Of a stretch of DNA of 19,793 bases, positions 13,974 to 19,793 are shown piece by piece. Origin of the DNA: Galbitalea sp036495225 (GTDB taxonomy: Bacteria > Actinomycetota > Actinomycetes > Actinomycetales > Microbacteriaceae); the NCBI GenBank assembly GCA_036495225.1, contig DASXNG010000176.1:1-19793 (forward strand), written 5' to 3'. A model generated the notes under the pieces. It did no database searches, was not told the origin of the DNA, and saw only the letters and a program-made list of their open reading frames with translations. How positions within the stretch are numbered: position 1 is the stretch's first letter; each line of letters opens with the position of its first letter. A program made the translations under genes and the position numbers.

Positions 13974-15050
13974 TCACGCCTCCGAGAGATAACGACGGCC
14001 AGCGCGCGCGAGGGGCGTCACGAGCTGGCCAATCTGGTCGAATCCGGCGCCGACGGTCTGCCCGGCGCGGAAGCGGTAGTGAATGCCCTCGAGAATCACC
14101 GCAAGTTTGAATGCGGCCAGCGCGAGGTACCACGGTAGCTCTGGCACCGCGAAACCGGTGACTGCCGAGTACTCGTCCACCAGCGCATCGAAACTCGGAT
14201 AACCGTCGGCCTCCGAGACGGAACTCGGCACGGCACCGGATAGGCCCGTGATGCTGTCGATGTTCCAGTAGAGACCGAGCAGACCGAGGTCAGTGAGTGA
14301 GTCGCCGAGCGTCGCCATCTCCCAGTCGAGGATCGCGCTGATCCGCGGCGCGCCCGTAATGTCACGCACGAGCGCGTTGTCGAGCCGAAAGTCACCGTGC
14401 AGGATCGAAGACCGCTGCGTTTCGGGGATGCCCGCGTGCAGTTCGGTTTGCAGCGCATCGAGCTCCGGCAGGTCGCGACTGCGTGAGCCGTCGTACTGTT
14501 TGCCCCAGCGTTCGACCTGACGCGTGACGAAGCCGTCCGGACGACCGAAGTCGGCTAGGCCAACCTGCTCCGGAGAGACCGTGTGCAGATACGCGAGAGT
14601 TCGCACCAGGTCGAGACTGAGCTCGCGCAGCTGGGCAGGTGTGTACTCCGAGTTGTCAGCCCGACTGCTCAGCACGCGGCCGGGCACACGCTCCATGAGG
14701 TAGAACGGCGCATCGACACCCGCGGTCGGGTCATCGACATAGCGAATCGCACGCGGCACCGGAATCCGACTTCCGCGGAGCGCAGAGATCACGCGGAACT
14801 CCCGCGCCATGTCGTGCGCAGTGGTCTGCACGTGGCCGAGTGGCGGCCGACGCAAGACGAGCGGTTCGGCGGCACCCCGAATCGCATAGGTGAGATTGCT
14901 GCGCCCCCCGGCGATGAGATTGGCCGACAGGGGCACAGGGCCGATGAGTGTCGGCTCGTTCAGCAGCATCCACTCTTGCAACGCGGCGATGTCGAGCCCC
15001 GGCAACACCGCTCGGCGAGGTGCCCTCGCGTCCCCGCTCGTTGTCGTCAT
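13974..15050 (-). CDS. APH-fold phosphotransferase, ACAD10/LvaA-like hydroxyacyl-CoA kinase candidate
   Basis: 358 aa from the ATG at 15050, with GGAG 5 nt upstream. The longer in-frame start at 15263 would run through the operator and overlap the dehydrogenase gene. Visible kinase parts: GGRSNLTYAI (48-57, nucleotide loop), LVLRRPP (64-70), Brenner motif HGDFRLDN (218-225) with D220 and N225, and DWE (242-244) for metal binding. The family is often annotated as aminoglycoside phosphotransferase, but this branch is the ACAD10/11 N-terminal kinase type, here encoded as a separate gene directly before its dehydrogenase. It is expected to phosphorylate the hydroxyl of a 4-hydroxyacyl-CoA. No antibiotic-resistance role is indicated. 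Operator 15089-15108 controls its promoter. Confidence 0.9.
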   Translation of the reverse strand: MTTTSGDARAPRRAVLPGLDIAALQEWMLLNEPTLIGPVPLSANLIAGGRSNLTYAIRGAAEPLVLRRPPLGHVQTTAHDMAREFRVISALRGSRIPVPRAIRYVDDPTAGVDAPFYLMERVPGRVLSSRADNSEYTPAQLRELSLDLVRTLAYLHTVSPEQVGLADFGRPDGFVTRQVERWGKQYDGSRSRDLPELDALQTELHAGIPETQRSSILHGDFRLDNALVRDITGAPRISAILDWEMATLGDSLTDLGLLGLYWNIDSITGLSGAVPSSVSEADGYPSFDALVDEYSAVTGFAVPELPWYLALAAFKLAVILEGIHYRFRAGQTVGAGFDQIGQLVTPLARAGRRYLSEA

Positions 15051-15086
15051 CTGGGCTCCATCGCCAAACTTCAGTTGTCGTGTGCA

Positions 15087-15092
15087 ATCATA
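15087..15092 (-). promoter_or_regulatory. -10 element (TATGAT) of the kinase operon
   Basis: Read on the minus strand, TATGAT is a 5/6 match to the -10 box and overlaps the end of the 15089-15108 operator. Transcription would start near 15080, giving a leader of about 30 nt with the GGAG ribosome site. No good -35 box is seen. Confidence 0.5.
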
Positions 15093-15108
15093 CCGACCAG
15101 CCGGTATG
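15089..15108. promoter_or_regulatory. TetR-type operator in front of the kinase/dehydrogenase operon
   Basis: CATACCGACCAGCCGGTATG has perfect 7-bp arms CATACCG/CGGTATG around ACCAGC. It matches the site at 8938-8957 in 14 of 20 positions. It sits in the 62-bp gap between the alcohol dehydrogenase stop and the kinase ATG, on top of a TATGAT -10 box. The likely binder is the KstR2-like TetR at 9744. Confidence 0.72.
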
Positions 15109-15112
15109 TGGC

Positions 15113-16240
15113 CTATTCCGAGGCCGACTCTTGGGGCTCGTCGAAAACGATGATCTGGCGGATGGCACGCCCATCGGCGAGTTCGTCCATCGCGGAATTG
15201 ATCTGCCCGAGTCCGATCCGCGAAGAAATCAGTTCCTCGACCGGCAGTCTGCCCGCCCGCCACAGGTCGACATACCTCGGGATGTCGCGCTCTGGCACGG
15301 CCGATCCCAAATAGCTCCCGACGATCGATCGAGCCTGCGCAACGAGCCCCAGCGGCGAAATGCTCGCGAGCGCGGTCGGAGCGGGCAGACCCACCGTGAC
15401 GGTCACGCCGCCCGGCGCGGTCGCGGCGACCGCGGTCTCGAAAGCCCTCACATTGCCAGCGGCCTCAACCACCACGGGCGCAGTAGTACCGCTAGCGGCC
15501 AGCTCCTGCGGCGTGAAAACCTGACTCGCTCCCAGCGCGAGCGCCCGGTCGAGCTTCGCAGCGACGCCATCGACGCCGATCACCGGATGTCCCGTCGCGT
15601 GCGCGGTGAGCAGAGCCGCCATACCGACCCCACCCAGACCAACCACCATCACGGTCTCGCCCGGCGCGGGCTTGCCCGCATTGAGCACTGCGCCACCACC
15701 GGTCAGGACCGCGCATCCGAGCACGGCAGCGACATCCGCAGGTACGTCGTCATCGACGCGCACGACCGAGTGTCGATTGACAACAGCGTGCGTCGCGAAG
15801 GCCGAAACTCCGAGGTGGTGCGTGACCGTCAAGCCGTCGCGGGAGAGCCGAAACTGGCCGTTCAGGAGCAGGCCGGCGTTATTCGCCGCGGTTCCGACCT
15901 CGCAGGGCAGTCGCCCGTCGGTCGCACAGCCCGCGCACTCGCCGCAGCGCGGCAGAAACGTCATCACAACCCGGTCGCCAATCGCGAGATCGACGACACC
16001 CTCGCCCAGTTGGATGACACGACCGGCGGCTTCGTGTCCGAGCAGCATCGGAACGGGCCGAACGCGATTGCCATCGACGACCGACAAATCCGAGTGGCAC
16101 ACGCCGGCTGCTTCGATTCGCACGAGAAGCTCCCCCGGACCAGGCGGCTCAAGCTCCAACTCGCTCACCGTGATCGGCCGGGACTGTGCATACGGTCGCT
16201 CGCGACCGATTTGCTCGAGAACCGCGCCGGTGATGATCAC
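15113..16240 (-). CDS. Zinc-dependent alcohol dehydrogenase (MDR family)
   Basis: A medium-chain NAD-dependent alcohol dehydrogenase, 375 aa from the GTG at 16240. The frame also has GTGs at 16246 and 16261; none has a clear ribosome site, and 16240 gives the usual family start IITGAVLEQIGR. Catalytic zinc ligands are C48 (VCHSD), H69 with E70 (GHEAAG) and C176. The structural zinc loop has C99, C102, C105 and C113 (CGECAGC...LPC). The Rossmann motif GLGGVG is at 201-206 and D224 (IGVDG) favours NAD. It precedes the kinase gene on the same strand by 62 bp, but an operator lies between them, so it may be transcribed separately or through. It probably oxidises the primary or secondary alcohol that feeds the pathway. 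Confidence 0.93.
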   Translation of the reverse strand: MIITGAVLEQIGRERPYAQSRPITVSELELEPPGPGELLVRIEAAGVCHSDLSVVDGNRVRPVPMLLGHEAAGRVIQLGEGVVDLAIGDRVVMTFLPRCGECAGCATDGRLPCEVGTAANNAGLLLNGQFRLSRDGLTVTHHLGVSAFATHAVVNRHSVVRVDDDVPADVAAVLGCAVLTGGGAVLNAGKPAPGETVMVVGLGGVGMAALLTAHATGHPVIGVDGVAAKLDRALALGASQVFTPQELAASGTTAPVVVEAAGNVRAFETAVAATAPGGVTVTVGLPAPTALASISPLGLVAQARSIVGSYLGSAVPERDIPRYVDLWRAGRLPVEELISSRIGLGQINSAMDELADGRAIRQIIVFDEPQESASE

Positions 16241-16301
16241 TCTCACATCATCTCGCTTCACCTCGTTACATGCCGATAACGCGCTCGCGCACCTCTCGGG
16301 T

Positions 16302-16307
16302 TAGCCT
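16302..16307 (+). promoter_or_regulatory. -10 element (TAGCCT), leaderless arrangement
   Basis: TAGCCT fits TANNNT and lies exactly 6 nt before the ATG at 16314. There is no ribosome site upstream of that ATG. It is in the short region divergent from the alcohol dehydrogenase gene. Confidence 0.48.
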
Positions 16308-16313
16308 GTGTTC

Positions 16314-16766
16314 ATGGGAGAGCTGAGACTCGAAGAACTATCGGCCAGGACCATCGTCGCGGCCAACAGCCTTACCCTGCGGCCCGGGCAGGAACAATTC
16401 GTCACCCCGACCTCGTACGCGATCGCTGATGCGTACATCAATCCGTCGACCTCATGGCCTCGCGTCGTGCTCGATGGCGACAGCGTCGTGGGTTTCATCC
16501 GCGGCAATTTTGACCCGGACGCGCAGCAGCAGGAGTTCCGCAGCTGCATCTGGCGCATCAATATCGCAGCCGACGCACAAGGCCTCGGAATCGGTCGGTT
16601 CGCCGCGCACGCGCTGGCAGATGAGGCTCGCAGCCGCGGGTTCGATCGGCTCTACGTCATCTGGGAACCCGGCGAAGACGGACCGGAACAGTTCTTTCTA
16701 CATATCGGATTCGTAGTGGTCGGGCAGACTCAGTACGGCGAGAACATTGGAGCGTTGGAACTATGA
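16314..16766 (+). CDS. GNAT-family N-acetyltransferase
   Basis: A 150-aa cytosolic acetyl-CoA-dependent transferase. I chose ATG 16314 over GTG 16308 because of the leaderless -10 layout and the GELRLEEL start. The acetyl-CoA pyrophosphate loop AADAQGLGIGRFA (QGLGIG 89-94) follows the strand RINI, and the C-terminal strands are DRLYVIWEP and FFLHIGFVVVG. The layout (N-terminal LTLRPGQEQFV...YAIADAY, then VVGFIRGNFD) resembles the spermine/spermidine-type group of BltD and PaiA. A small-molecule amine is the most likely substrate, but it is not proven by any residue. The second GNAT overlaps its stop by 4 nt. Confidence 0.88.
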   Translation: MGELRLEELSARTIVAANSLTLRPGQEQFVTPTSYAIADAYINPSTSWPRVVLDGDSVVGFIRGNFDPDAQQQEFRSCIWRINIAADAQGLGIGRFAAHALADEARSRGFDRLYVIWEPGEDGPEQFFLHIGFVVVGQTQYGENIGALEL

Positions 16767-17302
16767 GCGACTGCACAGTAGAACTGCTGGGACCGGAAGA
16801 CGCAGCTGCGCTCGGCGACGACATTCGACACATCTATCGAACGGCGGCGGCGGCGTCCCACTGGGACAAATCGGAGCTCGGCATTCAGGCGTTCGAAAAA
16901 GACATCTTTCCCCGTCACCTTAAGCGCGAGGGATTCGCACTCACTGCCGCGCGAGATTCAGACGGCAAGCTGGTCGGTTTCTGCTACGGGTATATCGGCG
17001 AGCACGGCCAGTACTGGACCGATTACGTCGCAGCCCGCATTCATCCGTCGCTCGAGAAGGCATGGCTCGGTGGGCACTTCGAGATCGCCGAACTGTCGGT
17101 CGCCGAAGAGCATCGTGGCAAGGGACTCGGCCGCGAACTGTTGACCACCTTGCTGGACTCACGCGGCGAGGATCGGGTCGCGCTGCAGACACTGCGCAAG
17201 GATTCCGCTGCGCTTCCCCTGCTCGAGTCCCTCGGATTCAGCGCGTTCGGTGAGTTCGAGAACTACGTGGTTTTGGGGCACCGCTCGACCGAGTCCGTCT
17301 AA
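16763..17302 (+). CDS. GNAT-family N-acetyltransferase (second of a pair)
   Basis: 179 aa; the ATG overlaps the stop of the first GNAT (ATGA), so the pair is translationally coupled. Motif A is IAELSVAEEHRGKGLGRELL, with RGKGLG at 118-123 binding acetyl-CoA. Later strands RVALQTLRKDSAALPLLESLGF and ENYVVLG complete the fold. An N-terminal extension of about 60 residues (HIYRTAAAASHWDKSELGIQAFEKDIFPRHLKREG) resembles uncharacterised actinobacterial GNATs. It is unrelated in detail to the first GNAT, so this is not a recent duplication. Substrate unknown. Confidence 0.88.
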   Translation: MSDCTVELLGPEDAAALGDDIRHIYRTAAAASHWDKSELGIQAFEKDIFPRHLKREGFALTAARDSDGKLVGFCYGYIGEHGQYWTDYVAARIHPSLEKAWLGGHFEIAELSVAEEHRGKGLGRELLTTLLDSRGEDRVALQTLRKDSAALPLLESLGFSAFGEFENYVVLGHRSTESV

Positions 17303-17311
17303 GACGGAGTC
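17291..17311 (+). promoter_or_regulatory. Hairpin spanning the GNAT stop codon and the next ribosome site
   Basis: GAGTCCGTC (17291-17299) pairs with GACGGAGTC (17303-17311) with one mismatch. The loop is exactly the TAA stop codon. The GGAG ribosome site (17306-17309) of the GTG at 17315 is in the 3' arm, so it would be hidden unless ribosomes translate the upstream gene to its end. Confidence 0.5.
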
Positions 17312-17314
17312 GAT

Positions 17315-17638
17315 GTGAGCCAGCCGGAGTCGGACGACTTCGTTTCCCGAGTGCTCGCGGTAGTCGAGAACATCCCGGCAGGCCAGGCCATGGCGTACGG
17401 GGATGTCGCGGCGGCGATCGGTTCCCGCGCGCCGCGCGCTGTCGGCCAGGTCATGGCGTACTACGGCAGCGACGTTCCATGGTGGCGGGTTGTACGCGCG
17501 AGCGGACATCCCGTGCGAGACCATGAAGCAAGGGCACTCGAGTACTACAGAACAGAATCGACCCCCCTGCGCTGGTCTGCGAGCGGAGTGTTTCGCGTCG
17601 ATCTCGCCAAAGCGCGGTGGCGGCCCGAGAGCGCCTAG
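17315..17638 (+). CDS. Alkyltransferase-like (ATL) DNA-damage recognition protein, MGMT family
   Basis: 107 aa, the length of stand-alone ATL proteins. GTG start with GGAG 5 nt upstream. It has the MGMT DNA-binding segment (IPAGQAMAYGDVAAAIGSRAPRAVGQVM, 20-47) with Y28 and the Arg finger R41. The active-site motif PCHRV is replaced by PWWRVV (55-60), with W56 in the position of the methyl-accepting Cys. It therefore cannot repair O6-alkylguanine directly. ATL proteins bind such lesions and hand them to nucleotide excision repair. It is last in the GNAT-GNAT-ATL operon, 12 nt after the second GNAT. Confidence 0.92.
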   Translation: MSQPESDDFVSRVLAVVENIPAGQAMAYGDVAAAIGSRAPRAVGQVMAYYGSDVPWWRVVRASGHPVRDHEARALEYYRTESTPLRWSASGVFRVDLAKARWRPESA

Positions 17639-17671
17639 CGGGAATGTGAACGGCTTTGCACGTACCATCCC

Positions 17672-17696
17672 GCGGAATGACGTCGCTGTCATCCGC
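17672..17696 (+). terminator. Weak hairpin after the ATL gene
   Basis: GCGG(A)ATGAC pairs with GTCATCCGC (17688-17696), nine base pairs with one bulge and a 6-nt loop, 34 bp after the ATL stop. No T tract follows, so it may attenuate rather than terminate. The rest of the gap up to 17761 shows nothing clear. Confidence 0.35.
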
Positions 17697-17760
17697 ACGG
17701 CGCACCACGTTCACCCCGTTGACCGAAGCGAGGAGCCGCGGGCCGGCGTTTGCTTGAGCG

Positions 17761-18177
17761 ATGGCGATTCGCGGCATGACGGGCGCAGCACTTGTCGTGG
17801 TGTGTTGTCTGTGCCTGAGCGGCTGCAGCATCTTTGGATTGATCGGAACGAAACACAGGCAGGTCGACTATCCCAGATGGCAGGACGCGCCGCACCGTGG
17901 AGGATCCCAGACGGCGCTGCCCGCGTTCGTCCCCCACGATGCGACCGACATCTACCTGCGCACGCTCCTCGATGGCACCGGCGCGACCCTGACCTTCACC
18001 TCCCCCGATCCGCTGAGCTCTGAGCTCTGCAGGCCGGGCGAACTGACCGGAAGCCCGCGACTGCTGTCCACCTGGTGGCCCAACGAAAAACCGCCAGACA
18101 CGGGGATGGTGTGCTCCCCGGGCTGGCGGGTTTTCGTGGACGAAGGTGTCACCTACGCCTGGCTGGACAAGAGCTAA
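17761..18177 (+). CDS. Putative lipoprotein
   Basis: 138 aa. The N terminus is a lipoprotein signal peptide: a short charged start, a hydrophobic stretch (GAALVVVCCLCL) and the lipobox LSGC with C22 as the modified residue. The mature part is soluble, with no repeat or enzyme motif I recognise. Two further Cys (in SSELCRPGEL and GMVCSPGW) could form a disulphide outside the cell. ATG 17776 is an alternative start and neither has a good ribosome site. The gene converges on the ABC transporter gene with a 4-nt overlap of stop codons. Function unknown; likely anchored to the outer face of the cytoplasmic membrane. Confidence 0.78.
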   Translation: MAIRGMTGAALVVVCCLCLSGCSIFGLIGTKHRQVDYPRWQDAPHRGGSQTALPAFVPHDATDIYLRTLLDGTGATLTFTSPDPLSSELCRPGELTGSPRLLSTWWPNEKPPDTGMVCSPGWRVFVDEGVTYAWLDKS

Positions 18178-19793
18178 ACGAGCGAGTCCCGCCACGCCGC
18201 GTGCAGCTGGGCGAAACGGCCCGTGCCCGCGATCAGCTCGTTCGGCGTGCCATCCTCGACAATGATGCCGTGCTCCATCACGAGCACCCGATCCGCAATC
18301 GCCACCGTCGAAAGGCGGTGCGCGATGATGATCGCTGTGCGGTCGGACAACAGCGTTTGCAGACCTTCCTGCACAAGACGCTCGCTCGGAATATCGAGCG
18401 AGGCCGTCGCCTCGTCCAGGATCAACACAACCGGATCGGCGATGAACGCTCGCGCGAACGAGAGCAGCTGGCGTTGACCGGCTGACACTCTTCCACCGCG
18501 CTTGTTCACATCCGTGTCATAGCCGTCAGGCAGCGACTGGATGAACTCGTGTGCCCCGACCGCCTTCGCCGCGTTCACGATTTCCTCCCGACTCGCATCC
18601 GGCTTGCCGAGCGCGATGTTCTCTGCAACCGATCCGGAGAACAGGTAGGCCTCCTGCGTCACCATGACAATCGCCCGACGCAGGTCCTTCGGATGCAGTC
18701 TCCGCAGGTCAATTCCGTCCAACTCAACCATGCCGTCGCTCGGATCGTAGAACCGTGAAATTAGCTTCGCGAGCGTCGACTTGCCGGCACCGGTCGACCC
18801 GACGAGCGCGATCGTCTGCCCCGCCGGAATATCGAGATCGAAACTCGGCAGGACGACCTTGTCGCGGTTGTACGCGAACTCGACATTGTCGAAGGTCACC
18901 CGGCCGTCGGCCTTCCACAGGTCGATCGGCTTGGTCGGATCCGGAACGCTCGGCTCCTCCTCGAGCACGCCGGAGATCTTCTCGAGCGCTGCAGCTGCTG
19001 ACTGGTACGAGTTGTAGAACATCGCCATCTCCTCCGCTGGAGCGAAGAACTGGCGCGTGTACAAGAGCACCGCGAGCAGCGTTCCGATCTCGATGCCGCC
19101 ACCAGCAACGCGCAGTCCACCGACCAGCAGCACGACCGCGAGGGTCAGGTTGCCGATCAGGATCAGACCCGGGTCGAAGATGCCAAACAGCTGGATGGTC
19201 TTGCCGTTGGCATCCCGATAGTCCTCAACCAGGTCGCCGAACTCCTTCTCGTTGCGCTTCTCCTTGCGGAAAGCCTTGACCGCACGGATGCCCGTCATGG
19301 TCTCGACGAAGTGCACAATGAGCCGGGCGGACGCAACGCGAGTGAGCCTGAACAGGCTTTGCGAGCGGCGCTGGAACCACCGTGCAAGGAAATACAGCGG
19401 CACGAGTGAGACGAACAGCACGACGCCGCTCACCCAGTCCAGCCAGAACATGGCGACAGCGATGAACGCCATGTACAGGATGCCCTGGATCAGCTGGTTG
19501 ATGCCGGAGTCCAGCAACTCACGAATCGAGTCAAGGTCACTGGTCTGGCGCGCGATGATTCTGCCGGACGTGTAGCTCTCGTGGAACTCGAGACTGAGCA
19601 ACTGGGTGTGCCGAAACACGCGTTTGCGCAGGTCGATGAGGATCGCCTGGCTGATTCGAGCGCTCAGGATCGTGTACGACGAGATCAGCCATGCGCCAAC
19701 CACGGCGGCGATCAGGTAGGCGATGACGGTGAGTGAGAGCGGCATCCAGTCCTGGTTGTGCATCAGCGCAGGCAGGCCGACGTTGATTCCGTA
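18174..19793 (-). CDS. ABC exporter, fused permease and ATPase (5' partial)
   Basis: The frame is open to the right edge, so the N terminus is missing; 539 residues are visible. The membrane domain (about the first 260 visible residues) includes ARQTSDLDSIRELLDSGI and FVETMTGIRAVKAFRKE, typical of type-I ABC exporters. The nucleotide domain has Walker A GSTGAGKST, Q-loop VTQEAYLFSG, signature VSAGQRQLLSFARAF, Walker B VVLILDEATASLD and H-loop IIAHRLST. The signature is VSAGQ rather than LSGGQ, but the catalytic Glu after Walker B and the switch His are present, so this half looks catalytically competent. Many relatives are paired as heterodimers with a second exporter gene, which would lie outside the window. 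The transported substrate cannot be inferred. Confidence 0.95.
   Translation of the reverse strand, partial: YGINVGLPALMHNQDWMPLSLTVIAYLIAAVVGAWLISSYTILSARISQAILIDLRKRVFRHTQLLSLEFHESYTSGRIIARQTSDLDSIRELLDSGINQLIQGILYMAFIAVAMFWLDWVSGVVLFVSLVPLYFLARWFQRRSQSLFRLTRVASARLIVHFVETMTGIRAVKAFRKEKRNEKEFGDLVEDYRDANGKTIQLFGIFDPGLILIGNLTLAVVLLVGGLRVAGGGIEIGTLLAVLLYTRQFFAPAEEMAMFYNSYQSAAAALEKISGVLEEEPSVPDPTKPIDLWKADGRVTFDNVEFAYNRDKVVLPSFDLDIPAGQTIALVGSTGAGKSTLAKLISRFYDPSDGMVELDGIDLRRLHPKDLRRAIVMVTQEAYLFSGSVAENIALGKPDASREEIVNAAKAVGAHEFIQSLPDGYDTDVNKRGGRVSAGQRQLLSFARAFIADPVVLILDEATASLDIPSERLVQEGLQTLLSDRTAIIIAHRLSTVAIADRVLVMEHGIIVEDGTPNELIAGTGRFAQLHAAWRDSLV

Noticed and set aside
13974..15050. Reading the APH-fold protein as an aminoglycoside-resistance enzyme.
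   Set aside because: The fold is shared, but its position next to an ACAD10/11-type dehydrogenase and its sequence pattern fit the hydroxyacyl-CoA kinase branch.
14948..16279. A 443-codon plus-strand open frame opposite the alcohol dehydrogenase.
   Set aside because: It is Arg/His-rich with no domain, while the minus strand encodes a complete zinc alcohol dehydrogenase.

Overview
The window is high-GC DNA, about 92% of it coding. It looks like a chromosomal segment of an actinobacterium, most likely Microbacteriaceae. The reasons are GC-rich codon use, many GTG starts, a subtilase ending in a W-RDG-I-GAT type Ig-like domain, a eukaryotic-type NADP isocitrate dehydrogenase, and intergenic repeats of the 'GGTTTCG...CTACTCAACC' and 'CCCTGAGCCTGTCGAAGGG' kinds common in that family. 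Family placement is inference; no rRNA or other marker is present. I saw no tRNA, rRNA, CRISPR array, prophage or transposase gene.

Left part (1-6540): the window opens inside a membrane RnfD-like/flavin-reductase fusion. A large secreted S8 protease converges on it. Next come a TetR regulator and a divergent DUF4386 membrane protein. They share a promoter region with two GTGTAC-N3-GTACAC operators 31 bp apart, one lying between TTGACA and TATGGT. A strong hairpin then separates this pair from icd.

Middle-left (6545-8999): icd (leftward) and a hotdog thioesterase (rightward) flank a 355-bp imperfect palindrome, probably a non-autonomous repeat element. A pseudo-palindromic site lies just upstream of icd. 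A second, smaller nested palindrome follows the thioesterase.

Centre (9000-16261): a catabolic gene cluster. The rightward arm is SDR, KstR2-like TetR, SDR. The leftward arm is Zn-alcohol dehydrogenase, APH-fold kinase, ACAD10/11-type acyl-CoA dehydrogenase, SDR, MaoC hydratase. A small unrelated gene sits between the arms. The 20-bp operators CATACCAACCGGTCGGAACC and CATACCGACCAGCCGGTATG lie in front of the rightward arm and the kinase gene, so one acyl-CoA-responsive TetR may control both. The split kinase plus dehydrogenase pair suggests catabolism of 4-hydroxyacyl-CoA (or another hydroxyacyl-CoA) through a phosphorylated intermediate. The enoyl-CoA product would be hydrated by the MaoC protein and oxidised by an SDR. 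No CoA ligase or thiolase is visible here.

Right part (16314-19793): two overlapping GNAT acetyltransferases and an alkyltransferase-like DNA-repair protein form a small operon. A lipoprotein follows, converging on the 3' end of an ABC exporter that runs off the window. Three genes (thioesterase, the small gene at 11169, first GNAT) have TANNNT exactly 6 nt before ATG, which suggests leaderless transcripts.
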